Counted from the first letter of the stretch, positions 49,975 to 58,007 are shown. The stretch: 64,000 nucleotides of DNA from Marinovum sp034669705 (GCF_034669705.1 NZ_JAXMOR010000012.1:55551-119550), one strand, 5' to 3'. Translations and numbers: made by a program. The notes: a model not told the origin generated them from the sequence alone.

Positions 49975-50844
49975 ATGCGCAATGTTACCAAAGACAATAT
50001 CACCGAGGCCTTCATCAACTACATGGGGGAGGAGACCGACCCGCGGCTGCGCGAGGTGATGACCAGCCTGGTCCGCCACCTGCATGCCTTTGCCAAGGAG
50101 GTGAACCTGACCCACGCCGAATGGCAGGTGGGCATCAACTTCCTCGAACGCGCCGGCGAGATCTCGGATGCCGAGCGGCACGAGTTTGTGCTGCTGTCGG
50201 ATGTGCTGGGCCTGTCGTCGCTGGTCGACATGCTGCATTCGACACCGGAGGGCACCTCGTCCTCGGTGCTGGGGCCGTTCCACATCTCCGGCTCGCCGCC
50301 GCTGTCGGTGGGCGGCGACCTGCGCGGCGAGACCGACGCGCAGGTGGTGCTGGTCGAGGGCCGCGTCAAGGACCCCGAGGGCAACCCGATCGCCGGTGCC
50401 ACGCTGGATATCTGGCAGACCGCGCCCAACGGGCTCTATTCCAGCCAGGACCCGGACCAGGACACCTATGATTTTCACGGGCTTCAGACGGTGGGCGAGG
50501 ACGGGCGCTATGCCTTCACCACCGTCAAGCCGGTGGAATACACCGTGCCCTCCGACGGGCCGGTGGGCGACATCCTGCGCGCCTGCGGGCGGCACCCCTG
50601 GCGCCCCTCGCATCTGCATTTCATTGCCGAGGCCGAGGGCTTCCGGCCGCTGGTCACCGAGGTCTTTCCCGAGGACGACCCTTATCTCGACCAGGACACG
50701 GTGTTCGGCGTGCGCGAGGACCTGGTGATGCGCTATCAGACGATGCCGGCAGGCAGCTTTCCGGAGGGCGGCTTCGATCTCTCGGGCAAGGTGGCCGAGG
50801 ACTATCTGAAGGTGGAGTTCGACCTGACGCTCGTGCCGGCGTGA
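49975..50844 (+). CDS. Intradiol ring-cleavage dioxygenase (catechol/hydroxyquinol 1,2-dioxygenase type)
   Basis: A 289-residue non-haem Fe(III) enzyme that opens a catechol-type ring between its two hydroxyls to a muconate. The N-terminal helical dimer domain (residues 1-95) and the beta domain are complete. Iron ligands are a Tyr in PNGLYSSQDP, a Tyr in VKPVEYTVPSDGPVG and two His in HPWRPSHLHFIAE. Sequence leans to the hydroxyquinol/chlorocatechol group, but maleylacetate reductase is absent, so the true substrate is uncertain. Last gene of the operon begun at 44998; the ATG follows the DctM stop by 11 bases. Confidence 0.9.
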   Translation: MRNVTKDNITEAFINYMGEETDPRLREVMTSLVRHLHAFAKEVNLTHAEWQVGINFLERAGEISDAERHEFVLLSDVLGLSSLVDMLHSTPEGTSSSVLGPFHISGSPPLSVGGDLRGETDAQVVLVEGRVKDPEGNPIAGATLDIWQTAPNGLYSSQDPDQDTYDFHGLQTVGEDGRYAFTTVKPVEYTVPSDGPVGDILRACGRHPWRPSHLHFIAEAEGFRPLVTEVFPEDDPYLDQDTVFGVREDLVMRYQTMPAGSFPEGGFDLSGKVAEDYLKVEFDLTLVPA

Positions 50845-50851
50845 AGGGCCG

Positions 50852-50933
50852 GTCACCGGTGTGACGGGGCGGTGGGTTGAAAAACCCACCCTACGCCCGG
50901 CCGACACCGTAGGGTGGGTTTCCAACCCACCCT
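50852..50933. terminator. Multi-hairpin region between convergent genes
   Basis: Four complementary segments: 50871-50878 pairs with 50883-50890 (8 bases, GAAA loop); 50883-50895 pairs with 50908-50920 (13 bases); 50911-50920 pairs with 50924-50933 (10 bases, TCC loop). The middle pairing excludes the other two, as in attenuators. A small GTCAC/GTGAC stem (50852-50856/50861-50865) precedes them. It lies between the dioxygenase and the convergent GntR gene. Similar GTAGGGTGGGTT palindromes are common extragenic repeats in bacteria. No U-tract. Confidence 0.65.
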
Positions 50934-50961
50934 GCCACAGGCGAGGCCCCGCGCCAGAGCC

Positions 50962-51642
50962 TCACCCCAGCGTGCCGTCTCCCAACAGCCCCGACAGGAA
51001 CGCCCCGGTCAGCTTGTAGTGATCGAGCAGCCGCGCGCTGGCGGTATCGGCATCCTGCGCCAGCGCGGCGGCGAGGATCCCCGCATGTTCCTCGCGGACG
51101 TCGCGCCGCTGGTAGGCCAGCGCGCTGCCGGCGAGATAGCGGTAGCGGATGTTCAGATCGTAGAGTTGCGAGCAGAACTTGAGCAGGATCGGCGAGCGGG
51201 CATTGGACAAGAGTGCCATGTGGAACGCCTTGTGCAGGTCCTCGAAGCTCTCGGCCTTGTCCGCCTGCGCCCGCTGCATCCGGTGATGCGCCAGCACCGC
51301 CGCCTCTTCCCAGTCCTGCGAGTAATTGGCGATGCTCTCTCGCAGGGCCAGGTCCTCGAGCACGCAGCGCAGTTGCAGGATCTCGCTGAAATTCTCGGCA
51401 CTGACCTCGGCGGCGCGAAAGCCGCGCTGGTCGATGCGCTCGACCAGGTTGTCGGAGGTCAGCAGGCTCAGCGCCTCGCGGATCGGCGAGGCGCCGGTGT
51501 CGAGCACCTTGCGCAGCCCGTCGATCTTGAGCTTCTCGCCCGGCCGCAGCGCGCCGGTGACGATCATCGAGCGCAACCGGCGATAGGCCTGCTGAGTCGC
51601 CGAGCCCTCTGGCGCATTCACGGCAGGTTCGAAAATGTTCAT
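50962..51642 (-). CDS. GntR family regulator (FadR/FCD subfamily)
   Basis: A 226-residue regulator: winged helix at residues 12-75 (TQQAYRRLRSMIVTGALRPGEKLKIDGLRK and ASPIREALSLLTSDNLVERIDQRGFRAAEVS split across the helices) and an FCD effector domain (residues 85-215; LRCVLEDLALRESI, LHKAFHMALLSNARSPILL, EEHAGILAAALAQD) with the His and Asp residues that usually bind metal. ATG 51642 is chosen because AGGAGG lies 6 bases upstream; an ATG 8 codons earlier would put this signal inside the gene. It sits between two catabolic units and probably represses both until a substrate acid is present. Confidence 0.9.
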   Translation of the reverse strand: MNIFEPAVNAPEGSATQQAYRRLRSMIVTGALRPGEKLKIDGLRKVLDTGASPIREALSLLTSDNLVERIDQRGFRAAEVSAENFSEILQLRCVLEDLALRESIANYSQDWEEAAVLAHHRMQRAQADKAESFEDLHKAFHMALLSNARSPILLKFCSQLYDLNIRYRYLAGSALAYQRRDVREEHAGILAAALAQDADTASARLLDHYKLTGAFLSGLLGDGTLG

Positions 51643-51666
51643 CTGGGCCTCCTGCAGGACTGGCAT

Positions 51667-51971
51667 CGATATTCCGGCGCCAGAACCGCGCCCGGCCGTC
51701 AGGGAGCGCCACGCCGGGGCAGGCGTCTCCGACTGACAAGGTCACTTTAGCGATATATGTAAGAAAAATCAAAGATAATCGATAAAGTCATGCCGCGACG
51801 ATGAAATCCGCAAGACAGGTGTTAGCGCCGGTCGAAGAGTGGCGCCATCCCCCTCAAACAGGGTCGTCGAAAAAAATTGTCGATTTAAATGGAAATTTAC
51901 TCAAAAATCGATTTAACTGAGTCTTGCGGCGGCCGGGGTGGACGCGGCCGCGCGCTCAGGAGGAGGATAAC
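51667..51971. promoter_or_regulatory. AT-rich control region between GntR gene and TAXI-TRAP operon
   Basis: The 305-base divergent region contains no gene. Three cores related to those at 44932 occur: ATCGAT at 51778-51783, GTCGAT at 51879-51884 and ATCGAT at 51907-51912. The last two share CGATTTAA and lie 28 bases apart. The strong AT bias in otherwise GC-rich DNA marks the promoters. AGGAGGA precedes the receptor ATG. Confidence 0.5.
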
Positions 51972-52889
51972 ATGAAAAAGATCATTCTTGCGGCGACGCT
52001 TGCCGCGTTCGGTGCCGGCGGCGCCATTGCCGAAGAAATGCGGGTCGGCACGGCAAGCCTTGGCGGTGCCTTCTATCCGATCGGTCAGGGTATCTCGAAC
52101 CTGGTCAACAAATATGCCGAGGGCGACATCTCGATGGTGCCCGTGGTCACCGGCGGTTCGGTGCAGAACCCGCGTCTGGTGGCCTCCGGCGAGGTCGAGA
52201 TCGCAATCACCAACAACAACCTCGCCAAGCTGGCGGTGGCGGGCAAGGGGCCCTACAGCGCCGGCGCGCTCGACATCAAGGCAGTGGCGGCGCTGCACCC
52301 CTCGGTGCTGCACATGATCACCCTCGAGGGCTCGGACATCGAGACCTTCGAAGACCTCAAGGGCAAGCGTGTGGCGGTCGGACCGGCGGGCGGTGGCACG
52401 CTGGGGTTCCTGAACTTCCTGCTGCCGCTGCATGACATGGCCGTGGATGACATCACCCCGAGCTTCCTGAGCTATGCCGACGGCTTCAGCCAGCTCACCG
52501 ATGGCAACGTTGATGCGGCGCTGGCGCTGTCGGGCTATCCGGCGGGTGCCGTGATGCAGGCTTCGGCCGGCGCGACGCTCAACCACATCGGCTTTTCCGA
52601 GGGCAAGCTGGAAGAGGCGCTGGCGGCCAATGCGGCCTACAACGTTGTGACCATCCCGGCCGATGTCTATGGCACCGCGGCCGACGGCACGGTGATCGGC
52701 GTCAACAACATGCTGATCGCGCCCGCCAGCGCGGATGCCGACACCATCGAGGCCATCGTGCGCGCGGTGTTCGACAATCTCGAGGAGTTCAAGGCCGAGA
52801 ACGCCAACGCCCGTCAGATCACCCCCGAGGCGTCCAAGACGCTCGCGATCCCGCTGCATGAAGGTGCGGCGCGGTACTTCGGCGAATAA
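51972..52889 (+). CDS. TAXI-family TRAP transporter substrate-binding protein
   Basis: A 305-residue periplasmic receptor of the TRAP-associated extracytoplasmic immunogenic (TAXI) family. The signal peptide (MKKIILAATLAAFGAGGAIA, cut near residue 20) is followed by the family start MRVGTASLGGAFYPIGQGISNLV, then VVTGGSVQNPRLVASGEVEIAITNN and GKRVAVGPAGGGTLGFLN. It pairs with the fused permease 5 bases on. TAXI receptors bind acids such as glutamate or 2-oxoglutarate; here an aromatic or organic acid is possible. Confidence 0.92.
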   Translation: MKKIILAATLAAFGAGGAIAEEMRVGTASLGGAFYPIGQGISNLVNKYAEGDISMVPVVTGGSVQNPRLVASGEVEIAITNNNLAKLAVAGKGPYSAGALDIKAVAALHPSVLHMITLEGSDIETFEDLKGKRVAVGPAGGGTLGFLNFLLPLHDMAVDDITPSFLSYADGFSQLTDGNVDAALALSGYPAGAVMQASAGATLNHIGFSEGKLEEALAANAAYNVVTIPADVYGTAADGTVIGVNNMLIAPASADADTIEAIVRAVFDNLEEFKAENANARQITPEASKTLAIPLHEGAARYFGE

Positions 52890-52894
52890 GACCG

Positions 52895-54796
52895 ATGGCT
52901 GTTCCCCGTCCATCGGCCTTGGGGTGGAAGGCTGTCACCGATCCGGGCATGTTGCTCGCGGTGGCGGCCTTCTGCCTCGGCATCTTTCACCTCGCGGTGG
53001 TGTCCGGCCTGCTTCAGATGTCGACGCTGCCGATGCGGATCATCCATCTGGCGCTGGCCTTTTCGCTGCTCTTTGCGATCAAGCCGCTGAGCCAGAGCAC
53101 TGCCGGCAGCCGTCTCGACCTGGGTGTCAGGCTGGGGCTGATCTTGGCGATCCTCGGCGCCTCGTGGTGGATGCTGACCCGGTGGAAGGCGATCGCCTTT
53201 TCCGGCGGCATGACCGAACCCGGGGATTTCTGGGCCGGGCTGGTGATCCTGGTGGTGGTCTTCGAGGCCGCGCGCCGCGGCATCGGCCTGATCCTCGCCT
53301 GCATCGCGCTGCTGTTTTTCTCCTACGCCTTCGTCAGCCCCTGGCTGCCCGGGGTGCTCGAGGGGCGGGGCTACAGTCTGGAGCGGATGGTGCTGTTTCT
53401 GACCACCGACACCGCCGGGGTCTATGGCATTCCGGTCGGCGTGGCGGCGACCTACATCATCGTCTTCACCATCTTCGGCGCGCTGCTGTCGAACTTCGGT
53501 GCCGGCGAGTTCTTTTTCGAGGTCTCGATGCGCGCCACCCGCGGGCTGCGCGCCGCCAGCGCCAAGTCGGCGGTGCTGTTCTCGACCCTGATCGGCATGG
53601 TCTCGGGCTCGGCCGCGGGCAACGTGGCGGTCACCGGCGTGGTCACCATCCCGATGATGAAACGCGAGGGCTATGCGCCGCACCAGGCCGGCGCGGTCGA
53701 GGCCGTGGCCTCAACCGGCGGCCAGCTGATGCCGCCGGTGATGGGGGCGGCGGCCTTCATCATGGCCGAGATCGTCGGCGTGCCCTACACTCAGGTGATG
53801 GCGACGGCGATCCTGCCGGCGCTGCTGTTCTTTGCCTCGGCCTTCTTCATCGTCCACCTGCAGGCGGTGAAATCCGACATCCAGCCCACGACCGAGGGCA
53901 CCGGAGACGACCGGTCGCTGTCGCTGGTGCTGTGGCAGGGGCTGCCCTTCATCGCCGCCTTCGTGACGCTGATCGTGCTGATGCTCTGGGGCTATTCGCC
54001 GTTCAAGGCCTCGCTCTGGGCGATGGCGGCGCTGCTCGGCGGCGACCTTGTGATCCGTCGCAAGATCGACCGCGACTACCTGGCGCGCATTGCCACCGGC
54101 GTCTCTGAAGGCGCGCGCGGCGTGGTGACGATCTCGGCCGCCTGCGCGGCGGCGGGGGTGATCGCCGGCACGCTGGGGATCACCGGCCTCGGCTCAAAGA
54201 TCGCGTTGCTGATCGAGACCGCCTCTGGCGGCTGGCTGCTGCTGGCGCTGTTGTTCACCATGATCACCTCGATCATTCTGGGCATGGGCCTGCCCACCAC
54301 GGCGGCCTATCTCATCCTTGCAACCGTGGTCGCGCCCGCCCTGGTCAAGCTCGGTGTTCCCACACTCACGGCGCATTTCTTCGTGTTCTACTACGGCTGC
54401 ATCTCGACGATCACCCCACCGGTGGCGCTGGCCGCCTATGTGGCGGGGGGGATCGCCGGGGCGGATGTGAACAAGGTCGGCTGGACCGCCGCCGCCTATG
54501 CGATCACCAGCTTCGTGCTGCCCTTCGCCTTTGTTCTGGCCCCGGCGCTGACCCTGCATGGCGGGCTGGTCGAGAACACCATGGCGGTGATCACCGGCTT
54601 CGCCGGCATCGGCGCGGTGGCGGTGGGGGTGGTCGGCTGCCTGACGCACCGGCTCTCGGCGCCGCTCAGGGCGGTGGCGCTGCTGGCCGGCGGCTGCCTG
54701 TTGTTTCAGGGCTGGCTGTCGGCGCTGATCGGCGTCGGCCTGATGGCGGTGGTCTTTGTCGCCGACCGCCGCGTGCTTCAAACCAAGGAGATCTGA
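52895..54796 (+). CDS. TRAP transporter fused permease (4TM/12TM)
   Basis: A 633-residue inner-membrane protein joining DctQ-like (residues 1-170) and DctM-like (about 180-560) parts, the usual partner of TAXI receptors. Core motifs are VGVAATYIIVFTIFGALLSNFGAGEFF, LIGMVSGSAAGNVAVTGVVTIPMMKREGY, GGQLMPPVMGAAAFIMAEIVGVPY, ILGMGLPTTAAYLILATVVAPALV and YYGCISTITPPVALAAYVAGGIAGAD. A C-terminal stretch of extra helices follows. It has little ribosome-binding signal and probably depends on translation of the receptor. Confidence 0.92.
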   Translation: MAVPRPSALGWKAVTDPGMLLAVAAFCLGIFHLAVVSGLLQMSTLPMRIIHLALAFSLLFAIKPLSQSTAGSRLDLGVRLGLILAILGASWWMLTRWKAIAFSGGMTEPGDFWAGLVILVVVFEAARRGIGLILACIALLFFSYAFVSPWLPGVLEGRGYSLERMVLFLTTDTAGVYGIPVGVAATYIIVFTIFGALLSNFGAGEFFFEVSMRATRGLRAASAKSAVLFSTLIGMVSGSAAGNVAVTGVVTIPMMKREGYAPHQAGAVEAVASTGGQLMPPVMGAAAFIMAEIVGVPYTQVMATAILPALLFFASAFFIVHLQAVKSDIQPTTEGTGDDRSLSLVLWQGLPFIAAFVTLIVLMLWGYSPFKASLWAMAALLGGDLVIRRKIDRDYLARIATGVSEGARGVVTISAACAAAGVIAGTLGITGLGSKIALLIETASGGWLLLALLFTMITSIILGMGLPTTAAYLILATVVAPALVKLGVPTLTAHFFVFYYGCISTITPPVALAAYVAGGIAGADVNKVGWTAAAYAITSFVLPFAFVLAPALTLHGGLVENTMAVITGFAGIGAVAVGVVGCLTHRLSAPLRAVALLAGGCLLFQGWLSALIGVGLMAVVFVADRRVLQTKEI

Positions 54797-54797
54797 C

Positions 54798-55379
54798 ATG
54801 AGAGAGTTTCGCAGGGTGGTCACCGGCCATGACGAGAACGGCAAATCCGTCGTCGTCAGCGACCAGACCGCCACGCAGTTTCTGGAACGACCCAACCGCC
54901 CCGGCGTGCGGCTGACCAACTTCTGGATCGAGCGCGGCAGCCCGGCCGAATACGACGGCCCGACCGAGACCTGCAGCGGCGATTTCGTGCTGCACCCGCC
55001 GGCGCTGGGCTCGACCTTCCGCTGTGTCGAGTTCCTGCCGGAAGACCCCGAGGTGCTGGCCACGCTCGACGGCAAGTCGGCCTTTGCCGAGATGGGCGCC
55101 GGCGACAATATCGTCGAGGACGCGCGGCACCCGTTCTTCCACCGCACCAATTCGCTGGACTATGCCATCGTGCTGTCGGGCGAGATCTGGATGGTGATGG
55201 ACACCGAGGAAGAGGACACCCACCTCAGGGCCGGCGACGTGGTGATCCAGCGCGGCAACAACCACGCCTGGTCGAACCGCGGCACCGAGCCCTGCGTCAT
55301 CGCCTTCGTGCTGATCGACGGTGTCACCCGGCGCGATGCGCCCGAAGACGAACAAAAGGGCATTCCCCGGCGGCCATGA
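54798..55379 (+). CDS. Cupin domain protein
   Basis: A 193-residue soluble cupin. The C-terminal barrel shows the two metal motifs: HRTNSLDYAIVLSGEIWMVMD with the His/Glu set, and GDVVIQRGNNHAWSNRGTEPCVIAFVLID with the second His. The N-terminal half (FWIERGSPAEYDGP) adds a partial barrel. It starts one base after the permease stop with AAGGAG upstream, so it belongs with the TAXI-TRAP genes. It may be a small isomerase, dioxygenase or a sensor for the imported acid; nothing specific shows. Confidence 0.82.
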   Translation: MREFRRVVTGHDENGKSVVVSDQTATQFLERPNRPGVRLTNFWIERGSPAEYDGPTETCSGDFVLHPPALGSTFRCVEFLPEDPEVLATLDGKSAFAEMGAGDNIVEDARHPFFHRTNSLDYAIVLSGEIWMVMDTEEEDTHLRAGDVVIQRGNNHAWSNRGTEPCVIAFVLIDGVTRRDAPEDEQKGIPRRP

Positions 55380-55405
55380 CGCTCCAGACAGGGCTGCGAG
55401 GGACG

Positions 55406-55440
55406 CGGCCGGGCCGGCGGATCATCCGCCGGCCCGGCCG
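55406..55440. terminator. Strong stem-loop between convergent cupin and LacI genes
   Basis: A perfect 16-base GC-rich stem (55406-55421 with 55425-55440) closed by a TCA triloop, followed on the plus strand by GTTTCATTTT. It lies 26 bases past the cupin stop and 3 bases before the LacI stop, and can end transcripts from both sides. Confidence 0.85.
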
Positions 55441-55443
55441 GTT

Positions 55444-56490
55444 TCATTTTGGCGCCGGGCCCAGCGAGTCGCGCAGCATCAGCACCGCCTCGAGCTCGAC
55501 GCTGGGGCCGGGGTCTTCGCCGGCGCGCATCGCCAGCAGCAGATCGGCCGCGCCCTTGCCCATGTTGCGATGCGGCACATGCACGGTGGTCAGCCCCGGC
55601 GTCACGATCTCGGCAATCTCGATGTCGTCGAAGCCGGTGATCGACAGATCGCCCGGCACGTCGAGCCCCATCCGCCGCGCCTGTGTCAGGGCGCCGGCGG
55701 CCAGCACGTCGTTGCCGCAGAGCACCGCGGTGGGGCGGGGGGTGCGTTGCATGAGCTGCTCGAGCGCCCGCGCGCCATGGGCAATCGAGTAGTGGGTCTC
55801 GATGACGCTGAGGCTCTCGGGGTCGAGCCCGCGCGCCACCATCGCATCCGTCACCCCCTGCGAGCGCTGCCGGGCGCGGTCATTGCCGCGGCGTTCGGCC
55901 GTAATGAGCGCCAACCGGCGGTGGCCGTGGTCAAGCACCGCCTCGGTCAGCGCCTTCATTGCCTTGCGGTTGTCGAAGCCGATCGAAATCCGGTCCTTGT
56001 CGTCATCATAGACCCAGGCGATCACGTAGGGCACCTGGCGCTTTTTCAGAAAGCTGTAGCAGCGTTCCGGCCGGTCATGGCCGATCAGCAAGAGCGCATC
56101 GGCGCCGCGCGCCACCAGGCTGTGGATCTGCTGCTCCTCGAGTTCGGGGTCATAGGAGGACGACGCCACCAGCAGGGTGATGCCCTGGCGTTGCAACTCT
56201 TCCTGAAAGGCCTGCAAACCGCGTGCAAAGATCGCGTTTTCCATCGTGGGCAGGATCGCGCCAAAGGTATTGGTGCGGCGCCCGGCCAGCGCCTGTGCGC
56301 CGAAATTCGGCGCATAGCCCAAGGCCTGTACCGCCGCGAGCACCTTCTTGCGGGTCGCCTCTGACACCACCGCGGGATTGTTGAGACAACGCGAGACGGT
56401 GGCGGTGGACACGCCGGCCCGTGCCGCCACGTCCTCGAGCTTGGGCGTGTCGCTGCGGCTGTCCTGACGTCTGTTCGGCGAATTCTGCAT
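55444..56490 (-). CDS. LacI family repressor of the sulfopropanediol operon
   Basis: A 348-residue LacI/GalR protein. The helix-turn-helix and hinge (KLEDVAARAGVSTATVSRCLNNPAVVSEATRKKVLAAVQALGY, in two overlapping motifs over residues 17-59) precede a periplasmic-binding-like effector domain (GAILPTMENAIFARGLQAFQEELQ; SIGFDNRKAMKALTEAVL; CGNDVLAAGALTQARRMGLDVPGDLSITGFDDIEIA). ATG 56490 is preferred; an earlier TTG frame would run through an operator-like site at 56517. Divergent from the TRAP/hps/suy genes and flanked by near-perfect LacI operators, it likely represses them until DHPS or a metabolite appears. Confidence 0.92.
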   Translation of the reverse strand: MQNSPNRRQDSRSDTPKLEDVAARAGVSTATVSRCLNNPAVVSEATRKKVLAAVQALGYAPNFGAQALAGRRTNTFGAILPTMENAIFARGLQAFQEELQRQGITLLVASSSYDPELEEQQIHSLVARGADALLLIGHDRPERCYSFLKKRQVPYVIAWVYDDDKDRISIGFDNRKAMKALTEAVLDHGHRRLALITAERRGNDRARQRSQGVTDAMVARGLDPESLSVIETHYSIAHGARALEQLMQRTPRPTAVLCGNDVLAAGALTQARRMGLDVPGDLSITGFDDIEIAEIVTPGLTTVHVPHRNMGKGAADLLLAMRAGEDPGPSVELEAVLMLRDSLGPAPK

Positions 56491-56516
56491 CTGTCGGTCC
56501 GGGTGTCCTTCTTTGG

Positions 56517-56528
56517 TGAGCGCTAACA
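56517..56528. promoter_or_regulatory. Possible third LacI operator
   Basis: TGAGCGCTAACA shares the AGCGCT core with the two strong operators at 56578 and 56601 and lies between the LacI gene start and them. It could mediate autoregulation. Weaker match, so lower confidence. Confidence 0.4.
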
Positions 56529-56572
56529 AGCCCTGCCTTGCCAAGCCTATATCAAAAAGTTAGGCGCTCCCC

Positions 56573-56613
56573 AATGTAAGCGCTTGCATCGCAACCATGC
56601 AAGCGCTTACATT
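56573..56613. promoter_or_regulatory. Double LacI operator, perfect 17+17 base inverted repeat
   Basis: Arms 56573-56589 and 56597-56613 are exact complements around a 7-base spacer. Each arm holds a palindromic AAGCGCTT core (56578-56585 and 56601-56608), the classic half-site pattern of LacI-family operators, with centres 23 bases apart, about two helix turns. It stands between the LacI gene and the operon beginning at 56646, where bound repressor would block transcription. Confidence 0.85.
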
Positions 56614-56645
56614 GATCTTGCCCGAGTCGTGGAAAGGACCTGACA

Positions 56646-56828
56646 GTGTTTCTGATCACAGCAGCCATCTTGTTTGCGGTCTTTGTCGCGAACGTGCTCG
56701 TCGGCGCTACGGGAGGCGCACAATTCCTTGGGGATGTGGGGGAGGCTCTGTTGCTGTTCGCGGCATCGGTGGCCTTCGTTCTCGCGATCCTGAGGCGGGA
56801 AGCGGCGGAGAAGAACCGCAACACCTAA
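56646..56828 (+). CDS. Small two-helix membrane protein leading the hps operon
   Basis: A 60-residue protein from GTG 56646 with GGAAAGGA 8 bases upstream. Two hydrophobic helices are evident (about residues 2-22 and 31-49), followed by a charged tail ending RREAAEKNRNT. It begins 32 bases past the LacI operator and ends 22 bases before the TRAP receptor, so it is the first gene of the operon. I know no function for it. It may help the transporter or simply be a conserved companion. Its codon use and the ribosome-binding site favour a real gene. Confidence 0.65.
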   Translation: MFLITAAILFAVFVANVLVGATGGAQFLGDVGEALLLFAASVAFVLAILRREAAEKNRNT

Positions 56829-56850
56829 CGAACCATTCTGGGAGGAAAAC

Positions 56851-57996
56851 ATGGATCGTGACATTCTTGAACGCGCCGCGATGGGGCGCCGCAACTTTCT
56901 CAAGCTCGCCGGATCCGGCAGCTTCACCGCGGCGCTGGTTGCCGGCGCCGGTGGCATGCTCTGGTCGAGCGAGGCGGCCGCACAGACCGCCCGCGAGGAA
57001 AAGGACCGCATGGCCGCGGCCGACCACGTGATGACGCTGGCCACCGCCTATGTGCTGGGCGCCTCGCGCAGCTATCCGATCATGCAGCTCGACCTGAAGG
57101 AAAACATCCAGAACGCCTCCAACGGCAAGGTCTATGTCAAGCTCGCCCCCGGCGGCCAGCTCGGCGCCGGCGGGGCGCTGGTGCAGGCGGTGCAGACCGG
57201 CACGATCCAGTGCGCGCAGCATTCGCTGTCGAACTTCGCGCCCTATGCCAGCGCCGTCGACCTGATCAACATGCCGTATTTCTGCGGTTCCAACCAGCGC
57301 TTCACCAACCTGGTGACCTCCGATGCCTGGAAGGACGAGGTCCACCCCGGTGTCGAGGCCGCCGGCTTCAAGCCGCTGTTCTACGTGGTGATCGATCCCC
57401 GGGTCGTGGCGATCCGCAAGGGCGGCAACAAGGTGATTACCCCCGGTGACCTCAAAGGGGTGAAGTTCCGCGTGCCCGGCTCGAAGATGCTGCAGCAATA
57501 TTACGCCATGGTCGGGGCCAACCCGACGCCGGTGGCCTGGGGCGAGACGCCCTCGGCGATCAAGCAGGGCGTGGCGGATGCGCTCGATCCCTCGGTCGGC
57601 GCGCTCTATGTCTTTGGCTTCAAGGACATCCTGAGCCATGTCACCTTCACCCAGGCGGTGCCCGACAGCCAAGTCTATTCGGTCAACCTCGAATGGTTCA
57701 ATTCCCTGCCGGCCGACGTTCAGGAAGCCATTGAGTTCGCCGGTGAAATGACCGCGCAGCAGAACCTCGCCAAGGTGCCGGCGGCGCGGGCCCATGCGAT
57801 GTACGAGCTGACCAAGTCCGGCGTCGAGTTCCATACGCTGACCGACGATCAGCTCGCCGAATGGAAGGAGGCGGGCGGCTACCAGCGCTCGGAATGGGAC
57901 GAATTCAAGGTCGAACTGGCCGGCTCGATGGAGGTCTTCGACCGCCTCGTGGAAGCGGCCGGCACCATGGGCCGCCACTACGTCCACGACGCCTGA
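56851..57996 (+). CDS. TRAP transporter receptor with Tat signal (probable DHPS binding)
   Basis: A 381-residue DctP-type receptor. The N-terminus carries a twin-arginine motif (GRRNFLKLAG, residues 12-21) and a hydrophobic stretch ending near AAAQTA (about residue 50), so it is exported folded by Tat, less usual for TRAP receptors. The mature part shows GGQLGAGGALVQAVQTGTIQ, ITPGDLKGVKFRVPGSKMLQQYYAMVGANPTPVAWGE and the QGVADALDPSVGALYVFGF region. Given HpsN, SuyA and SuyB downstream the ligand is probably 2,3-dihydroxypropane-1-sulfonate. GGGAGGA precedes the ATG. Confidence 0.9.
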   Translation: MDRDILERAAMGRRNFLKLAGSGSFTAALVAGAGGMLWSSEAAAQTAREEKDRMAAADHVMTLATAYVLGASRSYPIMQLDLKENIQNASNGKVYVKLAPGGQLGAGGALVQAVQTGTIQCAQHSLSNFAPYASAVDLINMPYFCGSNQRFTNLVTSDAWKDEVHPGVEAAGFKPLFYVVIDPRVVAIRKGGNKVITPGDLKGVKFRVPGSKMLQQYYAMVGANPTPVAWGETPSAIKQGVADALDPSVGALYVFGFKDILSHVTFTQAVPDSQVYSVNLEWFNSLPADVQEAIEFAGEMTAQQNLAKVPAARAHAMYELTKSGVEFHTLTDDQLAEWKEAGGYQRSEWDEFKVELAGSMEVFDRLVEAAGTMGRHYVHDA

Positions 57997-58007
57997 GGCG
58001 CCGGGCA

